Made by a program: the position numbers and the translations under genes. From positions 1,612,001 through 1,676,000 of the forward strand of contig JAQFVV010012490.1 of the NCBI GenBank assembly GCA_028023455.1: a DNA stretch of 64,000 bases. Direction: 5' to 3'. This document shows, piece after piece, positions 1-11,610 of the stretch. This DNA comes from Epiperipatus broadwayi. Its lineage: Eukaryota > Onychophora > Udeonychophora > Euonychophora > Peripatidae. Each line of letters starts with the position of its first letter. The first letter of the stretch is position 1. The notes under the pieces are model-generated. The model was given only the letters and a program-made list of their open reading frames with translations, was not told where the DNA came from and did not search any database.

Positions 1-307
1 TTTAATTTACACTGATAAAATAAGATTTACCAAATAGTAAAAAAGTGATCATTATGATGAAATTCATAATATATAATAAAATTATAATAAGAATTTTCAT
101 ATTATATAAATCATCTTCAAAAATTATTATTTGTCACCAAATAAAGCATCATAATTCTGAAAAAAAAAATCAATTAGCCAAAAAACTAATACTAGGTATT
201 CATTAACATATACAAAAAGTAAGTAAGTTAACACCATCAAGTTGGTATTAAAATAAGGATTTTACAATAGACAGTACTATAATATATTTAAACAGCATTA
301 AACTGTT
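1..307. other. A+T-rich non-coding DNA
   Basis: No supported ORF, repeat or RNA gene is seen. The sequence is simple A+T-rich filler up to the GC-rich palindrome that follows. Confidence 0.6.
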
Positions 308-317
308 GCGCATGCGC
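308..317. promoter_or_regulatory. NRF-1-type palindrome GCGCATGCGC
   Basis: A perfect 10-bp palindrome, GCGCATGCGC, with two CpGs in a region otherwise almost free of CpG. It matches the core of the NRF-1/Ewg binding site, which in animals usually lies close to transcription starts. It sits about 70 bp upstream of an ATG in good context (aaaATGG at 390). What is seen is the palindrome; a promoter here is inference. Confidence 0.35.
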
Positions 318-389
318 TTTGGATTTTAACTATAAAATGAATGAATACTAACACTTCAACCACATGATAAAGTCTTTGGAAAAGATAAA

Positions 390-461
390 ATGGCATCTAT
401 CTTTTCGAATCCAAACGCTTTTGTACGGGTGAATCTTAAGTGTTTGAAAGTGAAAGCGTGA
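390..461 (+). CDS. Possible short first exon or small ORF
   Basis: An ATG in favourable context (purine at -3, G at +4) opens 23 codons beginning MASIFSNPNAFVRVNLK and ends in TGA. Codon composition is less A+T-biased than the surroundings. A possible splice donor (G|GTGAAT) follows the Arg codon at position 13, so the real exon could stop there. No family is recognised. The upstream NRF-1-type palindrome is the main reason to list it. It could be chance. Confidence 0.22.
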   Translation: MASIFSNPNAFVRVNLKCLKVKA

Positions 462-769
462 AGATATTAAATAATCACTTTAAATTACTTTTACATGATT
501 GAATGAATGACGCTGGTAAAATTTTCTAGAATTTATGATACATCATTATGTTGATTTATTAAATTCTCTGCCTAAAAGTGGATTGAGGCAACTAAATAAC
601 ATGATCATTTCAATTTCACAACAATCAGCTGAATTTGTAAAGAATAGACCTTCAACTTGCATGCACTTTCTTATATTTAAAGATCATCATATAATATAAG
701 GAATAAAGTATAATTACCTTTGTTAAGAAACTAAGTAACAAAGTTACAGCTCAATCATATTTGACTTAC

Positions 770-823
770 CAGAGGAGTAGTGTGCATAGTAACTAATAAG
801 CAGATTATTATTCTCAGAGAAAC
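770..823 (-). CDS. Candidate 54-bp internal exon
   Basis: On the minus strand a segment of exactly 54 bp lies between a CAG (824-826) and a perfect donor, TG|GTAAGT (GTAAGTC at 763-769). Two of its three frames are open; one reads FSENNNLLISYYAHYSS and then G across the junction. The pyrimidine tract before the CAG is only moderate. No protein family is recognised. The minus orientation agrees with the recursive-splice-site signature at 42.4 kb and the other candidate exon at 62.9 kb. Could be a coincidental pair of splice-like sites. Confidence 0.3.
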
Positions 824-826
824 CTG

Positions 827-3800
827 ATACAAAACTACATTATCAACCAATTCATGCCCATCATAGATTACTAAGTCCTACTTCAAAATTTACATATGTT
901 TATTATAATTATTCACACTAATTATTTTATTTTAAGGATGAATAATATAAACATAAATATAATTAGTTTCAAAAAGAACTTTATTAGTGATAAAAAAAAA
1001 AATACATTTACTCTTCTGAGTCACTCTGCATATATATGTTTACATTGTAAGTAAAAGGAGATAATATGATTACATACATAGAGAAAACAGGAGGGAGGGG
1101 ATAGTTGGCCAGTGTTTTTTTAAAATTCAAATTAACTTTAGTAGGGAAGATCTGAGTAAGAATTATGTAGTATATTTGGAACATTGGTTTATTCACGATT
1201 ATTCCAAACTATAACCAATCAATTTAGGCAGATATAAATAACTTATTTAGATTTCTTATATTTATTAGATCACTTAAATTATAATAAGTTAAATATTCAT
1301 TTATATTTTTTTATTAAAGTATAATTACAAATACATATCTTTTCTCTTAGTTACAAATATATGTCTATTGTTCTGCACCACTATAGGTCTGAACATCTGA
1401 CACTAATATAGCATAACAAATTTATTTAATTGTTATATTCTTTATATATCCATAGTTTGCTTATTAATTGTAAATAAATTATTATTATTAATTTTTCACA
1501 CTACTAAATTGGGGATTGATTGCTCTACCAACCAATATATCTATTATAAATAACATCCTAGAAAGATAAATTATTCAGTATCCAAATCATTATTTCATAC
1601 TTCTATATTTTAAGAGCTAACATTTATTACTAAATAATTTGTCTAAAATATTGTATTAATATAAGTGGGGAAATTCTGATAAAACATATAAGATTTCTTA
1701 TTTTTTAGATCAATCTTATTTACAATAGGATTTAACTTAATTCCCATAGAATCTCTATCTTGAGCAACCCACCCTATTAACCTTAACCACATTTGGACCA
1801 GTTCAATATCTACAAATTTAGAGCTTTCTTGGACTTTAATGAAACCTTTACAGCATTAAAAATACAGAAAATCATTCAATGATTTTCTGTTTGGTTATAT
1901 TTTTATGTTCATTATATAAAAGGTATTTCATGTCAATCTGCTAAAAATAAATATATACCAAAATCAGAATCAATCCCTTTTATAAACGATGAAGGATATA
2001 TATTTAAATGTATTTTAGATCCAATATTTATAAAAACTACCACAAATATAAATTACAGAGGATACAATACTTTGAATTATAGCTGTAATATCTAATTTCC
2101 TTAATAAACAATCCTTATTTATGTCAGAGTAGTCTAAACAATTATTGCTATATTTTATATGTATTTAAAAACTAAACGATTATATTATAAATATATTTAT
2201 TCTTATTAAATATAAAATTATTTCTATAGATAAATTATATTTTGTTTAATTAAAAAAATATTTTTTCTATTGATATATCCAAGACATTTAAATTTTTTTT
2301 AGATAAAATCAATTTAAATAAATAACTAAAAAAAAAAAAGATAAATGATATTTCTAAAATTTAATAAAAATTTAAAAAATATAACCATTTCAAATTTGTT
2401 TTCTTTTTAATTATTATTATTTTTTAAAAAAAATAAATGAATATCATATACATAAATTTTCCCATACTTATCACTTTTTTCAATGAATAAACAACATCGT
2501 ATATTTATTGATTGAACTAAATAAATTGAACTGCATATTTAGTACATACAAAAAATAAAGCAGCCTATAAATAAACCATTATAGCAGAAGACCTCCCCAA
2601 ACAAAATATAGTGAAGATAAGACCATTACTCGCTAGACTTACCAATCTCTATTTGGTTACAGTTTTATATTTTTCAGACTTATTTTAACATTTAAATAAG
2701 AAAGCTAGATGTCACATTACAACCAATACCAGATGGAAACTTAAGTTAACTATAAGCTCCTAATCCTATCTGGAAAATGCAAACTTGTTCAAAATTTTAC
2801 AGAACTTGGATTTCAACCTCAGACCATAAAAGTGATAGATGGATGTGTTAATTCCTATGCAATGAGGTCACTTCAGAATCATCAGAATTATGCTAGTATA
2901 ATTAATTCTCATTTCTTAGTGTTCTATCATTTGATATTTCTTATTAATACAAATTATTATTATTTTATTACAGTTTCAACATTTATATATAATTATGTAA
3001 TATCACCCATTAAACACTAAAGCAAACAAGTAGATTGTACAAATATATATACACATAATATAGGAGATATCTACACATGTAGACATTTAGAGGAATTTCA
3101 AGCTATTATGAAAGTGCAAATGCATAACATTCTTATGATCAAGATTTAAATCTGGGATATAAATTGAAGCCTTTCAAGTTCTAAAAAGAGTTAAAATTTT
3201 ACTTTTGGGTAGTCAGTGCAAAATCAAACAAATATTGCTAAAATATCATTTGAGAAATGAAAAGTCTGGTAAATAATATGCTGCTGAACAATGTATTACT
3301 TTTTTTTATTATACACCAGCTAAAAATAAATGTTATCAGTATAATCTAATGAGAAATCTAGCAATAACATGTTGCTACTAAAAATAATTAAATTTTGTCA
3401 AAACAAAACAAAATTTTTCATATATCCATTAAATATACCAACTTGCATAAATTAATCATCATGGTTTAATAAATCATAATCATTTTTTTATTCATATATA
3501 ATCATTTTTGTGAGTCAAGAATAAACATAATACAAAGATATGGACCACATCAAGCATTGAACTATCTTGTAAAATCACAAAAGGAAATAAGATTTTAGAC
3601 TTATCTATAGAAAAAAATAACAATTGGGCACACAGTACTGCAGTTTAATCTGATTATCAAATATATATTTTCAGACTGATCAACTATAAATCAAAAGAAG
3701 CTAGTATTCTATAAATATATAAATTAAATATTTATATTTTATTGCAAAATTAGAAGATGTATTCAAATAGAAATTGACTGATTTTTTCTTTTTTTACATA

Positions 3801-3956
3801 ACCTTTAACAAATATAATCATATGAATTATAATATTTGTAATAAATTTCTTCGACACTGATAATATAACAGACAGTGCATTGAACTCTTTTTATGAAGTT
3901 CAATATAAATTAAGATCTTCAGTTTGTATACAGTTTATATTTTTTTTTATTAAAAT
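827..3956. other. A+T-rich non-coding DNA with one hairpin
   Basis: No gene is supported. An 11-bp perfect inverted repeat with a 3-base loop lies at 1865-1889 (arms CAGAAAATCAT / ATGATTTTCTG). A donor-like minus-strand GTAAGTC near 2635 has no convincing exon behind it. The rest is homopolymer- and TA-rich. Confidence 0.6.
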
Positions 3957-4360
3957 GGCAAAACTCTCCATATAATTGTGCCACTCAGTGCAAGTCAGAG
4001 TAATCAATGGATGCAAGAAGGTTTGTGCATAAAATCCCTATCTAGTGCCTACTCATTCAATATACCCAGACTAGTTTCTAGCTTATGACTTTCATCAGTG
4101 AGGAGCCTTGCAACCCTCCAGGAGCCACCTTTTATCTCTACTTAACTACAAAACTATGAGTGTGAAATTAAAACACAATAATATTTTCAATCCAAGCTCA
4201 CTAGCTTATATAGTCATATAGGTCTGAACTCAGTTCAGTACCTATAGATTTTGGTGTATCCATTGATTGACTCTGGTTTGCACTGAGTGGCACTACTGTA
4301 TGGAGAGTTTTACTTGTTTTAACAGCTTGAGCAAGCATAAAAATGGTGATCATATGCTAT
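3957..4360 (-). mobile_element. Hammerhead-ribozyme element, inverted-dimer form
   Basis: The left part is a minus-oriented copy of the 460-bp unit tandemly repeated at 34.7 kb, running from GGCAAAACTCTCC through the hammerhead to about the TTTGGTGT motif near 4250-4257. It then joins an inverted partial copy. The arms are 3957-4012 and 4258-4313, imperfectly complementary (both carry the GGAGAGTTTT end and the TCAATGGAT motif). Downstream, a weak match to the GGTGATCATRTG part of the unit extends to about 4360. It has no ORF and is non-autonomous. It resembles a MITE at first sight, but the internal ribozyme and the homologous tandem array favour a retrozyme/PLE-type element. Confidence 0.6.
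4063..4104 (-). ncRNA. Type I hammerhead ribozyme motif (core intact)
   Basis: Read on the minus strand: stem I 5' strand UCCUCA (4104-4099), CUGAUGA (4098-4092), a weakened stem II with a CAUAA loop, GAAA (4078-4075), the palindrome ACUAGU, then C, giving cleavage triplet GUC (4071-4069), and stem I 3' strand UGGGUA (4068-4063). All invariant core bases are present. Stem II keeps about three pairs and stem I has one mismatch, so activity may be reduced. Minimal hammerheads with a tiny palindromic stem III are known from Penelope-like elements and animal retrozymes, where they may act as dimers. Confidence 0.72.
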
Positions 4361-6803
4361 TTTTTTATTACTTATAAAAAAAGTATCATGGGATTATATC
4401 TCTCAACTTTTAAAATAAAAACAGTATTCAAAAAAATTAAAGATACTATAGGATTTTAAATTATGAAGCAAGATTTAAAAAAACAAAATAAACAATAGTG
4501 ATATATAAATCAAAAATATGTAAATAATGTATTTTATTAACAAAATATTACTTATAATAATATATATATATAATTTTAGCTGATTATTTGTGATATTAAA
4601 AATTTGGTATTTGATGAGGCAATTGCTCTAATACTGCAGTATTATTGTTCACTTTTTAGTAGGTCAGATATAGGGACTTCTTATAGTATAAATTTCAAAT
4701 AGCTTAATTATCAAAGTTCCAATTAATTATATCAGAATGAATGATAAATTTTCATATTCATATAAAAATAACTAAAAAATTTATAATCATTTAAACTAAA
4801 TGATTGTCAACTGCACAATATTAGAATGCAGTGGTATCACATTCATTTTTTTTTCTCCCTTGCTGCTATATATAGCAAGATTTTATCAATAATGCTATTC
4901 ATTTTATGGTGGAAACTGGAACTAAAATAAATTTTGATTTATTAGTTTTATAGAAAAATGAAAATGTTAGATTACTACACAGAAAAGTACTATAAACAAA
5001 ATAAATAAAGTAACTGATTGAAAGGTCCTTTGAGAAAAAAGTTGCAAGACTACTTGAAAATTTGTCTTCTATTGTTGGTAGCAATGAGCAAAAAAAAAAA
5101 GAAAAGAATATAATTTATTTAAATATTTAGAATTATTTTTTAATAATTATTTTACAAAATATCTGCATGATTACATGGTTAAAATAAAACTATGAACATA
5201 ATGTTCTGCCAAATAGCATAGTATAGACCTTTTATAATATTTTAATAATTTAAATACAATTTAGTTAGAACAGAATTTCAAAGATTTATGATGACTTAAC
5301 AATAATTCATTTAGGTTTTAAAAATGAAATTCAATTAATTAAGATTTTGTTAATTTATTTTTTTTACCAGCATTGCAATAATCATCCAATAAGAAAAAAG
5401 TTGTTTTTATTGCATATTTCACTTCTTTTTTCTATATTTGCAAAGTTTAAATATGACTTCTTAGAAGGTTTTTCATTTGTTAATTTATATTTCTAATAAA
5501 TGAAGTACAATTTATTGATTCATAATATACTAAAGGTTTTAATACTAAAATAAAATGCTGATCTATAATTCAAAGTGCTTCTAGGAGATGATGCAAAAAA
5601 ACATTGAAATGAGGAAGAATTAATATTCATCAAATGGTTAAAATAAAAACAAGTGTTTGATTACATGAAACATGAAATAAAATTTTTGTTTTCTCAGCAC
5701 TAGAGAATTGAAAAAAAATAATTTTTTAAAAAAAACTTTCTGCATTTAGAAATATTTTACAACAAACCATGACGGTAATGTGAAAGCTTCATAGATATTT
5801 AGACATATTAACTGATAATAAAAATGAGTTCTTCTAGCAATGAATAGCATGTATTATGTGAATATAATTTCTTTGACTATAATAATGCTTACAACATATA
5901 TTGAAGTGAAAATTTTCCACCTCATAATAGAATATGTATTTTATTTATATCCAACTTATAATGTAGCACATATTATATTTGTTAATACATATATATATTT
6001 ACTAAATAAATATTGATAATGCTAAATATAGGATAATCAAGATCTATTTTTTTAAAATGAATTTTAATTATGCTTTGGTATGCTAATGATGGTGGGGGGT
6101 GGGTGATATGCTCCATTCTAGAAATAAGCTAAAGAACTAATGTAAATTAAATGTTATAATCAGAATGAGTTTTACTTGTACATAAAAATTTGTTATCAAT
6201 AATTTGATAAAATCCAGACAAGAAAATTAGATGGGGAGCCAAAGTACCAAAAAAAATATTTGCTTCCTACTTGGCTATTATGAATGTCACTAAAATTAAA
6301 AATAAAGTATTAAATTTAAAAAAATGCTAAATGAAATAAATTTTAGTTTCAAAAGACACCTTTTTTACATTGATTTAAGAAGTTATGGACAATTCCTTTC
6401 CCACTGCTGTCTCTCTATCTGCATGATCTTAAATCCATATCCATTGCCCAAAAGAAGAAAAACAATCAGCAAATTAGCTGAGGACATATGTCAAATCTTC
6501 AGTCTGAAATTTTGAAAATATATTACAAGTAACAAAAGATTGCAGTTAATAGCAGAATCCCATTCCAGTTGAATGATTTGCAAGCCAGCTCACACCTTCA
6601 AATGCTTGTTTTGTTTGCAGGGATTCAAAATTGACTGCTATTATTCAATATTTGAATAAGAAGGTAGAATCTATAGCAATTACGAGAATGATCAGTAGTA
6701 AGGTTATATTGATATATAAAATGATTCAAAACTTGTTGCACTACAAGGTTAGGCAAGGCCATGAACATTTGTGGAGGATAGTGATGCCATTATGTAATAG
6801 GAA
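4361..6803. other. A+T-rich non-coding DNA
   Basis: No gene or clear repeat is supported. A G-rich stretch lies near 6090-6106. Around 6540-6640 the composition is less A+T-biased, just outside the RTE LINE 3' tail, without a recognisable motif. Confidence 0.55.
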
Positions 6804-6815
6804 TCATCATCATCA

Positions 6816-8261
6816 TCAACCATTATCAATCCACTGCAGGATGGTCTCTCCAAGTTTAATCCATCTTCTCCGATCTTTAGCTTCTCTTCTGCACAACACC
6901 GCTGCACATTTTATTTCATCCATCCATCTCACATGTGGACTCTTTCTGGGTCTTTTACAATCTCTTGGAATCCAGTTTAAAATTTCAATTGTCCATCTAT
7001 TATCATCTCTTCTAGCAATATGTCCAGCCCAACTCCATTTCAATCTTTTAATTTTTTCAATAAGGTCAGTAACACCTGTTTGTTGTCTTACCCATACATT
7101 GCATTTTCAATCTCTTCTTGTTACTCCCAACATATATCTGTCCATACTCCTTTGAGTGGTCTGAAGTCTCTGTATTGCTCTTCTATTAAGTGTCCAAGTC
7201 TCAGATCCATAAGTAAGAACTGGTAAAACACATTTGTTAAAAACCATCCTTTTCAAAGACATAGGCATATTTCCTTTTAGTATCAAGTTATTTCTACCAA
7301 AAGCACTCCAACCAAGTTTAATTCTATGATTAATTTCCTCCATTATGTTTCCATCTGTATTAGTAATCTGACCAAGGTATTTTTAATTGTTAACTTCTTC
7401 TAATTCTTCATAATCAATCTTTATTTTCATATTTTGAGCAAATCGATTAAACATTACTTTAGTCTTTTTAACATTTATCTTTAGTCCTACTTTTCTACTT
7501 TCATCTGCTAACTCCTGGAACACTTCCTGCAGCTCTGAAGCATTATTTGCAAAAACAACTACATCATCTGCGAAATCTAAATGACTTAAATACTTTCCAT
7601 TTACTTTCACTCCTTTAGTTTCCCATTTTAATCCACAAAATACTTCTTGCAGCACTGCTGTAAAAAGTTTTGGAGATATGGAGTCACCTTGTCTTACACC
7701 TTTCTCAATGTTGATTTTTCCAGTATCATTATGTAATCTAATTGTTGCTGTTGCATTTTTATAAATATTCTTTAAAATATGACAATATCCTGGATCTATA
7801 CCTTGATGATCCAATGCTTTAATCACTGAAGAAATGTGTATAGAATCGAATGCCTTTTCATAATCTACAAATCCAAAACATAATGACAACTCATATTTGT
7901 TTGTCCTTTCTATGACTTCTCTCAATACCTGGATATGATCTATTGTACTAAAACCACTTTTAAATCCAACTTGTTCTCTTGGTTGGTGGAAATCCAAAGT
8001 TCTCTGTAGACGAGTTGTAATTATCTTGGTAAAAATTTTATATAAAACTGATAAAAGGCTGATAGGTCTGTAATTTCTAATATCTTCTTTATCACCTTTT
8101 TTAAATATTAATATTATTACTGCATTCTTCCAATCTTCCAGCACATCTTTATCATTTAGACATTTGGTATTGCTAAAATTGTTCTATTTCTTCATCTGCT
8201 TCTTTTAATATATCAATTATAATTTCATCATTTCCTGGAGCCTTTCCTTTCTTCATACTGT
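6816..8261 (-). pseudogene. RTE reverse transcriptase, 3' half of the ORF
   Basis: The longest open piece (7383-8144, 253 codons) holds most of the RT domain: NYRPISLL near residue 24, a Q-V-G-F block at 58-61, motif A VDYEKAFD at 93-100 with the catalytic Asp, motif B GVRQGDSISP near 149, motif C FADD at 191-194, and motif D with LKINVKKTK at 221-229. Upstream (8173-8256), after a frameshift, comes KKGKAPGNDEI, the conserved start of RTE RTs. Downstream, two further frames hold the thumb (7107-7343, including LTYGSETW) and the C-terminal block (6816-7043). The Asp residues of motifs A and C are kept, but at least three frameshifts break the ORF. Confidence 0.88.
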
Positions 8262-8277
8262 AACAGTCAGAAAATGT

Positions 8278-8490
8278 GTGACTCATAAACATAATGCAGA
8301 ATTCGACCATCACACAGAACAGCAGCACCATCGAGGTAGTGAAGTCACCTGTGGTAGTGAGTTCGAACATAGTTTGTCGGTTCCACAATATAATCCAGGA
8401 AACAACGCATCTGCTGCGACATTGGTAAATATTTCTTTAGGCACGGTGGTCAGGGATATGCAAGAGATTCATGATTTTATTTTCAAGTGA
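8278..8490 (+). CDS. Small ORF at the left end of the insertion
   Basis: 70 codons starting MTHKHNAEF, rich in His, Gln and Ser in the first 40 residues. A donor-like TTG|GTAAAT interrupts it after about 50 codons, which would leave an exon ending in NNASAATL. Base composition is less A+T-rich than the host DNA. No family is recognised. It runs on the strand opposite to the open segment at 9047-9268. Confidence 0.2.
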   Translation: MTHKHNAEFDHHTEQQHHRGSEVTCGSEFEHSLSVPQYNPGNNASAATLVNISLGTVVRDMQEIHDFIFK

Positions 8491-9046
8491 GCCAATAATC
8501 AAACTAATATTAGTTAAACATTCGTATTTATATAATCGAGGAAATATTATATAGAATGGGTATCGAATAAATGAAACGTAACTGCAGATGTATAGTTTAA
8601 AATTATTTATTAACACATTTTAATAAGATCATTTACTAACAACATTTTATGGATTAAAAGCTTCAGTAGCGGGATTTGCGACATGATTATATTTTAAAGA
8701 ATACATTTATTTATTTGTTTACAAAAGGAATTCATTTATTTGAAGGTGTAATCTAGCTACCTAAAATTCTCGAGTAAGTATTTCTAATGCATGCCTGGAG
8801 GAATTTATACCTTTGCAATGCAAGAGTCTAAAGTAAGATTTAAGAGTAGCGGCGGACATATATTTATTTAATTAAAATATTTATTTTATGACTAAGGGCA
8901 AACATTTATTTGAGAGTGAATTATGAAGATAATGCAGAGGCGGAGTGATATATAGAATAATAAAATTAAGTAAAGAAACACGTGGTACGCTTTAGAAAGG
9001 CGATATGGAATGGCAGTATATCGAAACTGCAATGCCGTGAATGAGT

Positions 9047-9268
9047 TTATAAGAATGTTGGGCTGGTCTCTGCCATCGGCCCGACGAAGTAAGGTGTCAC
9101 ATAAGCATAACCAGGGACAAGCGATCCATGTCGCAGTTTGCCAACTGGCTGCATGACGTCGTCAAGTCCTACAGGAGCACCCATTATGTCTGCTTGTGTA
9201 GGACGACTGGGGTTAATTTCAACCCTGAAGAATCCGGAAATTTCACGGCAGAATGGGTCATCGCGTCT
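9047..9268 (-). CDS. Candidate terminal exon or coding relic in the insertion
   Basis: On the minus strand an acceptor-like TTTTAG (about 9274-9269) is followed by 73 open codons and a TAA (9047-9049). The translation is compositionally balanced, with P, G, D and V, and includes GLDDVMQPVGKLRHGSLV; it ends in PTFL. This is unlike the Lys/Asn/Ile/Phe-rich chance ORFs of the window. The family is not recognised. It may be the last exon of a captured gene, a fragment of an element ORF, or chance in a GC-richer segment. Confidence 0.35.
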   Translation of the reverse strand, partial: RRDDPFCREISGFFRVEINPSRPTQADIMGAPVGLDDVMQPVGKLRHGSLVPGYAYVTPYFVGPMAETSPTFL

Positions 9269-9899
9269 CTAAAACGTAACACATGTATAATGTATAAATG
9301 ATTATGATAAGATTTAAATAGATTTCTAACTCGGCCCTACATTATCAACATTTACTAAAGAACGTTGGCGACTCTCAAAGAAATGTAATTTGATGGAATT
9401 ATTCATTAAGATTTAATAAATGCAAAACATATATAAACTGGGGATTATTACAACTAATACGCCAGCCATTTGTGAAGTTGTAGACCCCTGCATTACAATA
9501 AATGAAGCATTGAATGCGTGTCGGTTTATATGAAAATTAAATTATTTATGAAAGTAATGTTAATGAAATCTGACACGCACTCACTATTTCAAGCGATCAT
9601 AGATTTAAACTTTGAAAATTGAGACAATTATGAACATGCAATAATTAAATAATAAATATAGATAAAATGTAGATTTTAGAAATACGCACCCAAGAAAGAT
9701 AGAATGAGGTAAGCTAGATTATTAGAGAAATTTACACATTAAGTTAATTATTCAGTTTTAGTTATACATATGGTAGTTTTTACATTTTATAATTTAGATA
9801 AGTAGAATGCAGAAGAGCTATAGCATATTATTAGAGTACTCTAGAGTTTGAACGCAGACAGGTACCTGTTTTATAAGAAGTTTTCTGATTCCATTAGTT

Positions 9900-10130
9900 T
9901 AGTAGCAAAAGGTTCGTGATTAGCAGTTCTTTCTTGTATTTAGGTGTTTCATTTACAGCAGCAGCAGCTTTCTCATTTATTTCAGGCAGCAGATCTTCAT
10001 GGTTAACTTATGACGGGCAATGGAATTTCGGCATCCGATAGGCCATCTCCCGATGGAGAATAATCTAGGTGCTTTTACTCGGTCATACCTTGGCAGGAAC
10101 AATTTATTTTTATATTTTGGACACTCTCAG
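9900..10130 (-). other. GC-richer segment with short coding-like frames
   Basis: Two minus-strand frames look protein-like over 20-48 codons. One holds LFLPRYDRVKAPRLFSIGR, and another a stretch with HEDLLPEINEKAAAA ending in Lys-rich codons. They overlap in different frames, so at most one can be real. No family is recognised. Confidence 0.2.
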
Positions 10131-10747
10131 TGATCGAGAGCAAAGCTAAAGTTTAAGTGAATGTCTCCAACAAGTCTATCTTGATCTCTCACATTTTTGT
10201 TAAGGTATTTTTAGGTTCTACTTAATCTGCCCTGAGGATAATCAATGCATTTTGTTGGTTTTAATTATAAAGAAAGCTGCCGTTCTATTGTTTACATTTT
10301 AAATTTACTAATTACATTTTGGGGAATTTTTCTTTAATTAATCTATTATCTAACACTGACCGATGCTTTTAAATTTCAAAGACAAAAAGGGAACATAAGA
10401 TTATTTTAACTTTTAATTAAATATTACATCAGATTTTTTTAGAATTATTATTAAACGAAATTTAAACAAAGCAATAAATACGAACTTTATAATCCAAAAT
10501 AAATGATTAAAATTATACAAAATTATATAACTAAAAGAAATCTAAATTATATTATTTTATCCCTATTTATTGCCTTTAATTTGAGATCGAAATGTGTGCG
10601 TGTTTATGCTGAATTCTACATATATTTATACATTTTTAATATTGCTACACACACAATTCGATACCAACAAGTTTAAATTTGGGCGGGATAGACCGGTCAG
10701 TGAGAAACGACAGAAAAAGGTGAAACTTAAGATTCGAATACAAATCT

Positions 10748-11610
10748 TACTGTTTCAATACATTTAATTGCATGTCTCACTTCTTCATTTAAAATTCTGG
10801 GCAATTCGGAAGATGTAATAGATATAGGAGGTACTTGTTCTTTATTACTATATAATTCTTGATAAAAATCTTCTACCAATTTCATGATGACATCTCTCTT
10901 TTTAGTAATAATTCCATTTTTTTTCCTTATTGCAGATATAAATTTCTTACCAATACCAAAATGTTGTTTAACATTCTTGAGACTTTTATTTTCTTCTACA
11001 GCTTTTCTTGCTATTGCACAGTTATACTTTCTTATATCATTTTCAACTCTTTTCCATATCATTTTACAAAATTCGTGATATTCAATTCTTTTTAATACAT
11101 CATTTTTGTATATCTTCATATTCCTTCTTTTCTTCATAAATTCTCTAGTCTCAGTAGAAATTTTATTAGTCAATTGCTGCTTTTTTCTACCAGCTATCTT
11201 TGTTGCAGTTTTTAAAAGTGTATCAGTTATTTTCATATTAATTTCATTCAAATCTGAATCATGTTCAAAATCTCCTAACACTTGAAACTTATTTGTAAGT
11301 TCTAATTTAAATTCATTAGAATGTTTCTGAAGATTAGGAATATCAACTGTAAATATTGTTTTTCTTAATAATTTTTGTCTCTCTAGTTTTACATTAACAC
11401 GTAACTTACACCTTACTAATCGATGATCACTTCCTGTGTTAAATTTATTAAGAACATTACAATCTTGAAATATGTATTTTCTGTTAGTCAAAATATAATC
11501 CAATTCTGCTGTACCTTCATTTGGATGTTTCCATGTCCATTTCCTTTAACACTTTTCTCAAAAAATGAATTCATAATATAAAGTTTTTCTTTTTCTGCAA
11601 ACTCCACAAT
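10748..11610 (-). pseudogene. RTE endonuclease C-terminus and linker
   Basis: The open frame 10748-11503 begins within LDYILTNRKY and holds GSDHRLVRCKLRV near residue 24, the SDH motif that closes the APE-type endonuclease, then a Lys-rich linker, EDFYQELYSN, and finally EVRHAIKCI, which leads into the RT. In another frame just upstream (11504-11610) are EFAEKEKLYIMNSFFEK and a TWKHPN-like block, the expected preceding endonuclease region. The N-terminal catalytic half of the endonuclease is not recognisable. It is the 5' continuation of the RT fragment at 6816-8261. Confidence 0.8.

Larger units (their letters stand above)
8262..10747. mobile_element. 2.49-kb insertion inside the RTE LINE, family unknown
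   Basis: The RTE coding sequence stops at KCIE (10.75 kb) and resumes at KKGKAPG (8.26 kb). The two junctions share the hexamer TACTGT (8256-8261 and 10748-10753), as expected of a target-site duplication. The insert has clearly more G+C and CpG than its surroundings. I see no terminal inverted repeats, LTR pair, RT or transposase. The left junction reads TGTAACAGTC, which resembles an LTR start, so a solo LTR is one option. The 222-bp open segment at 9047-9268 behind a splice-acceptor-like site suggests captured host or element coding sequence as another. Confidence 0.5.

Noticed and set aside
3957-4360. Calling the element a classical MITE
   Set aside because: The inverted ends are partial copies of a longer 460-bp unit that is tandemly arrayed elsewhere and carries a hammerhead, which a transposase-driven MITE would not explain.
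6631-7155. 174-codon plus-strand ORF
   Set aside because: It is the antisense shadow of the RTE LINE C-terminal region, which carries conserved motifs on the minus strand.
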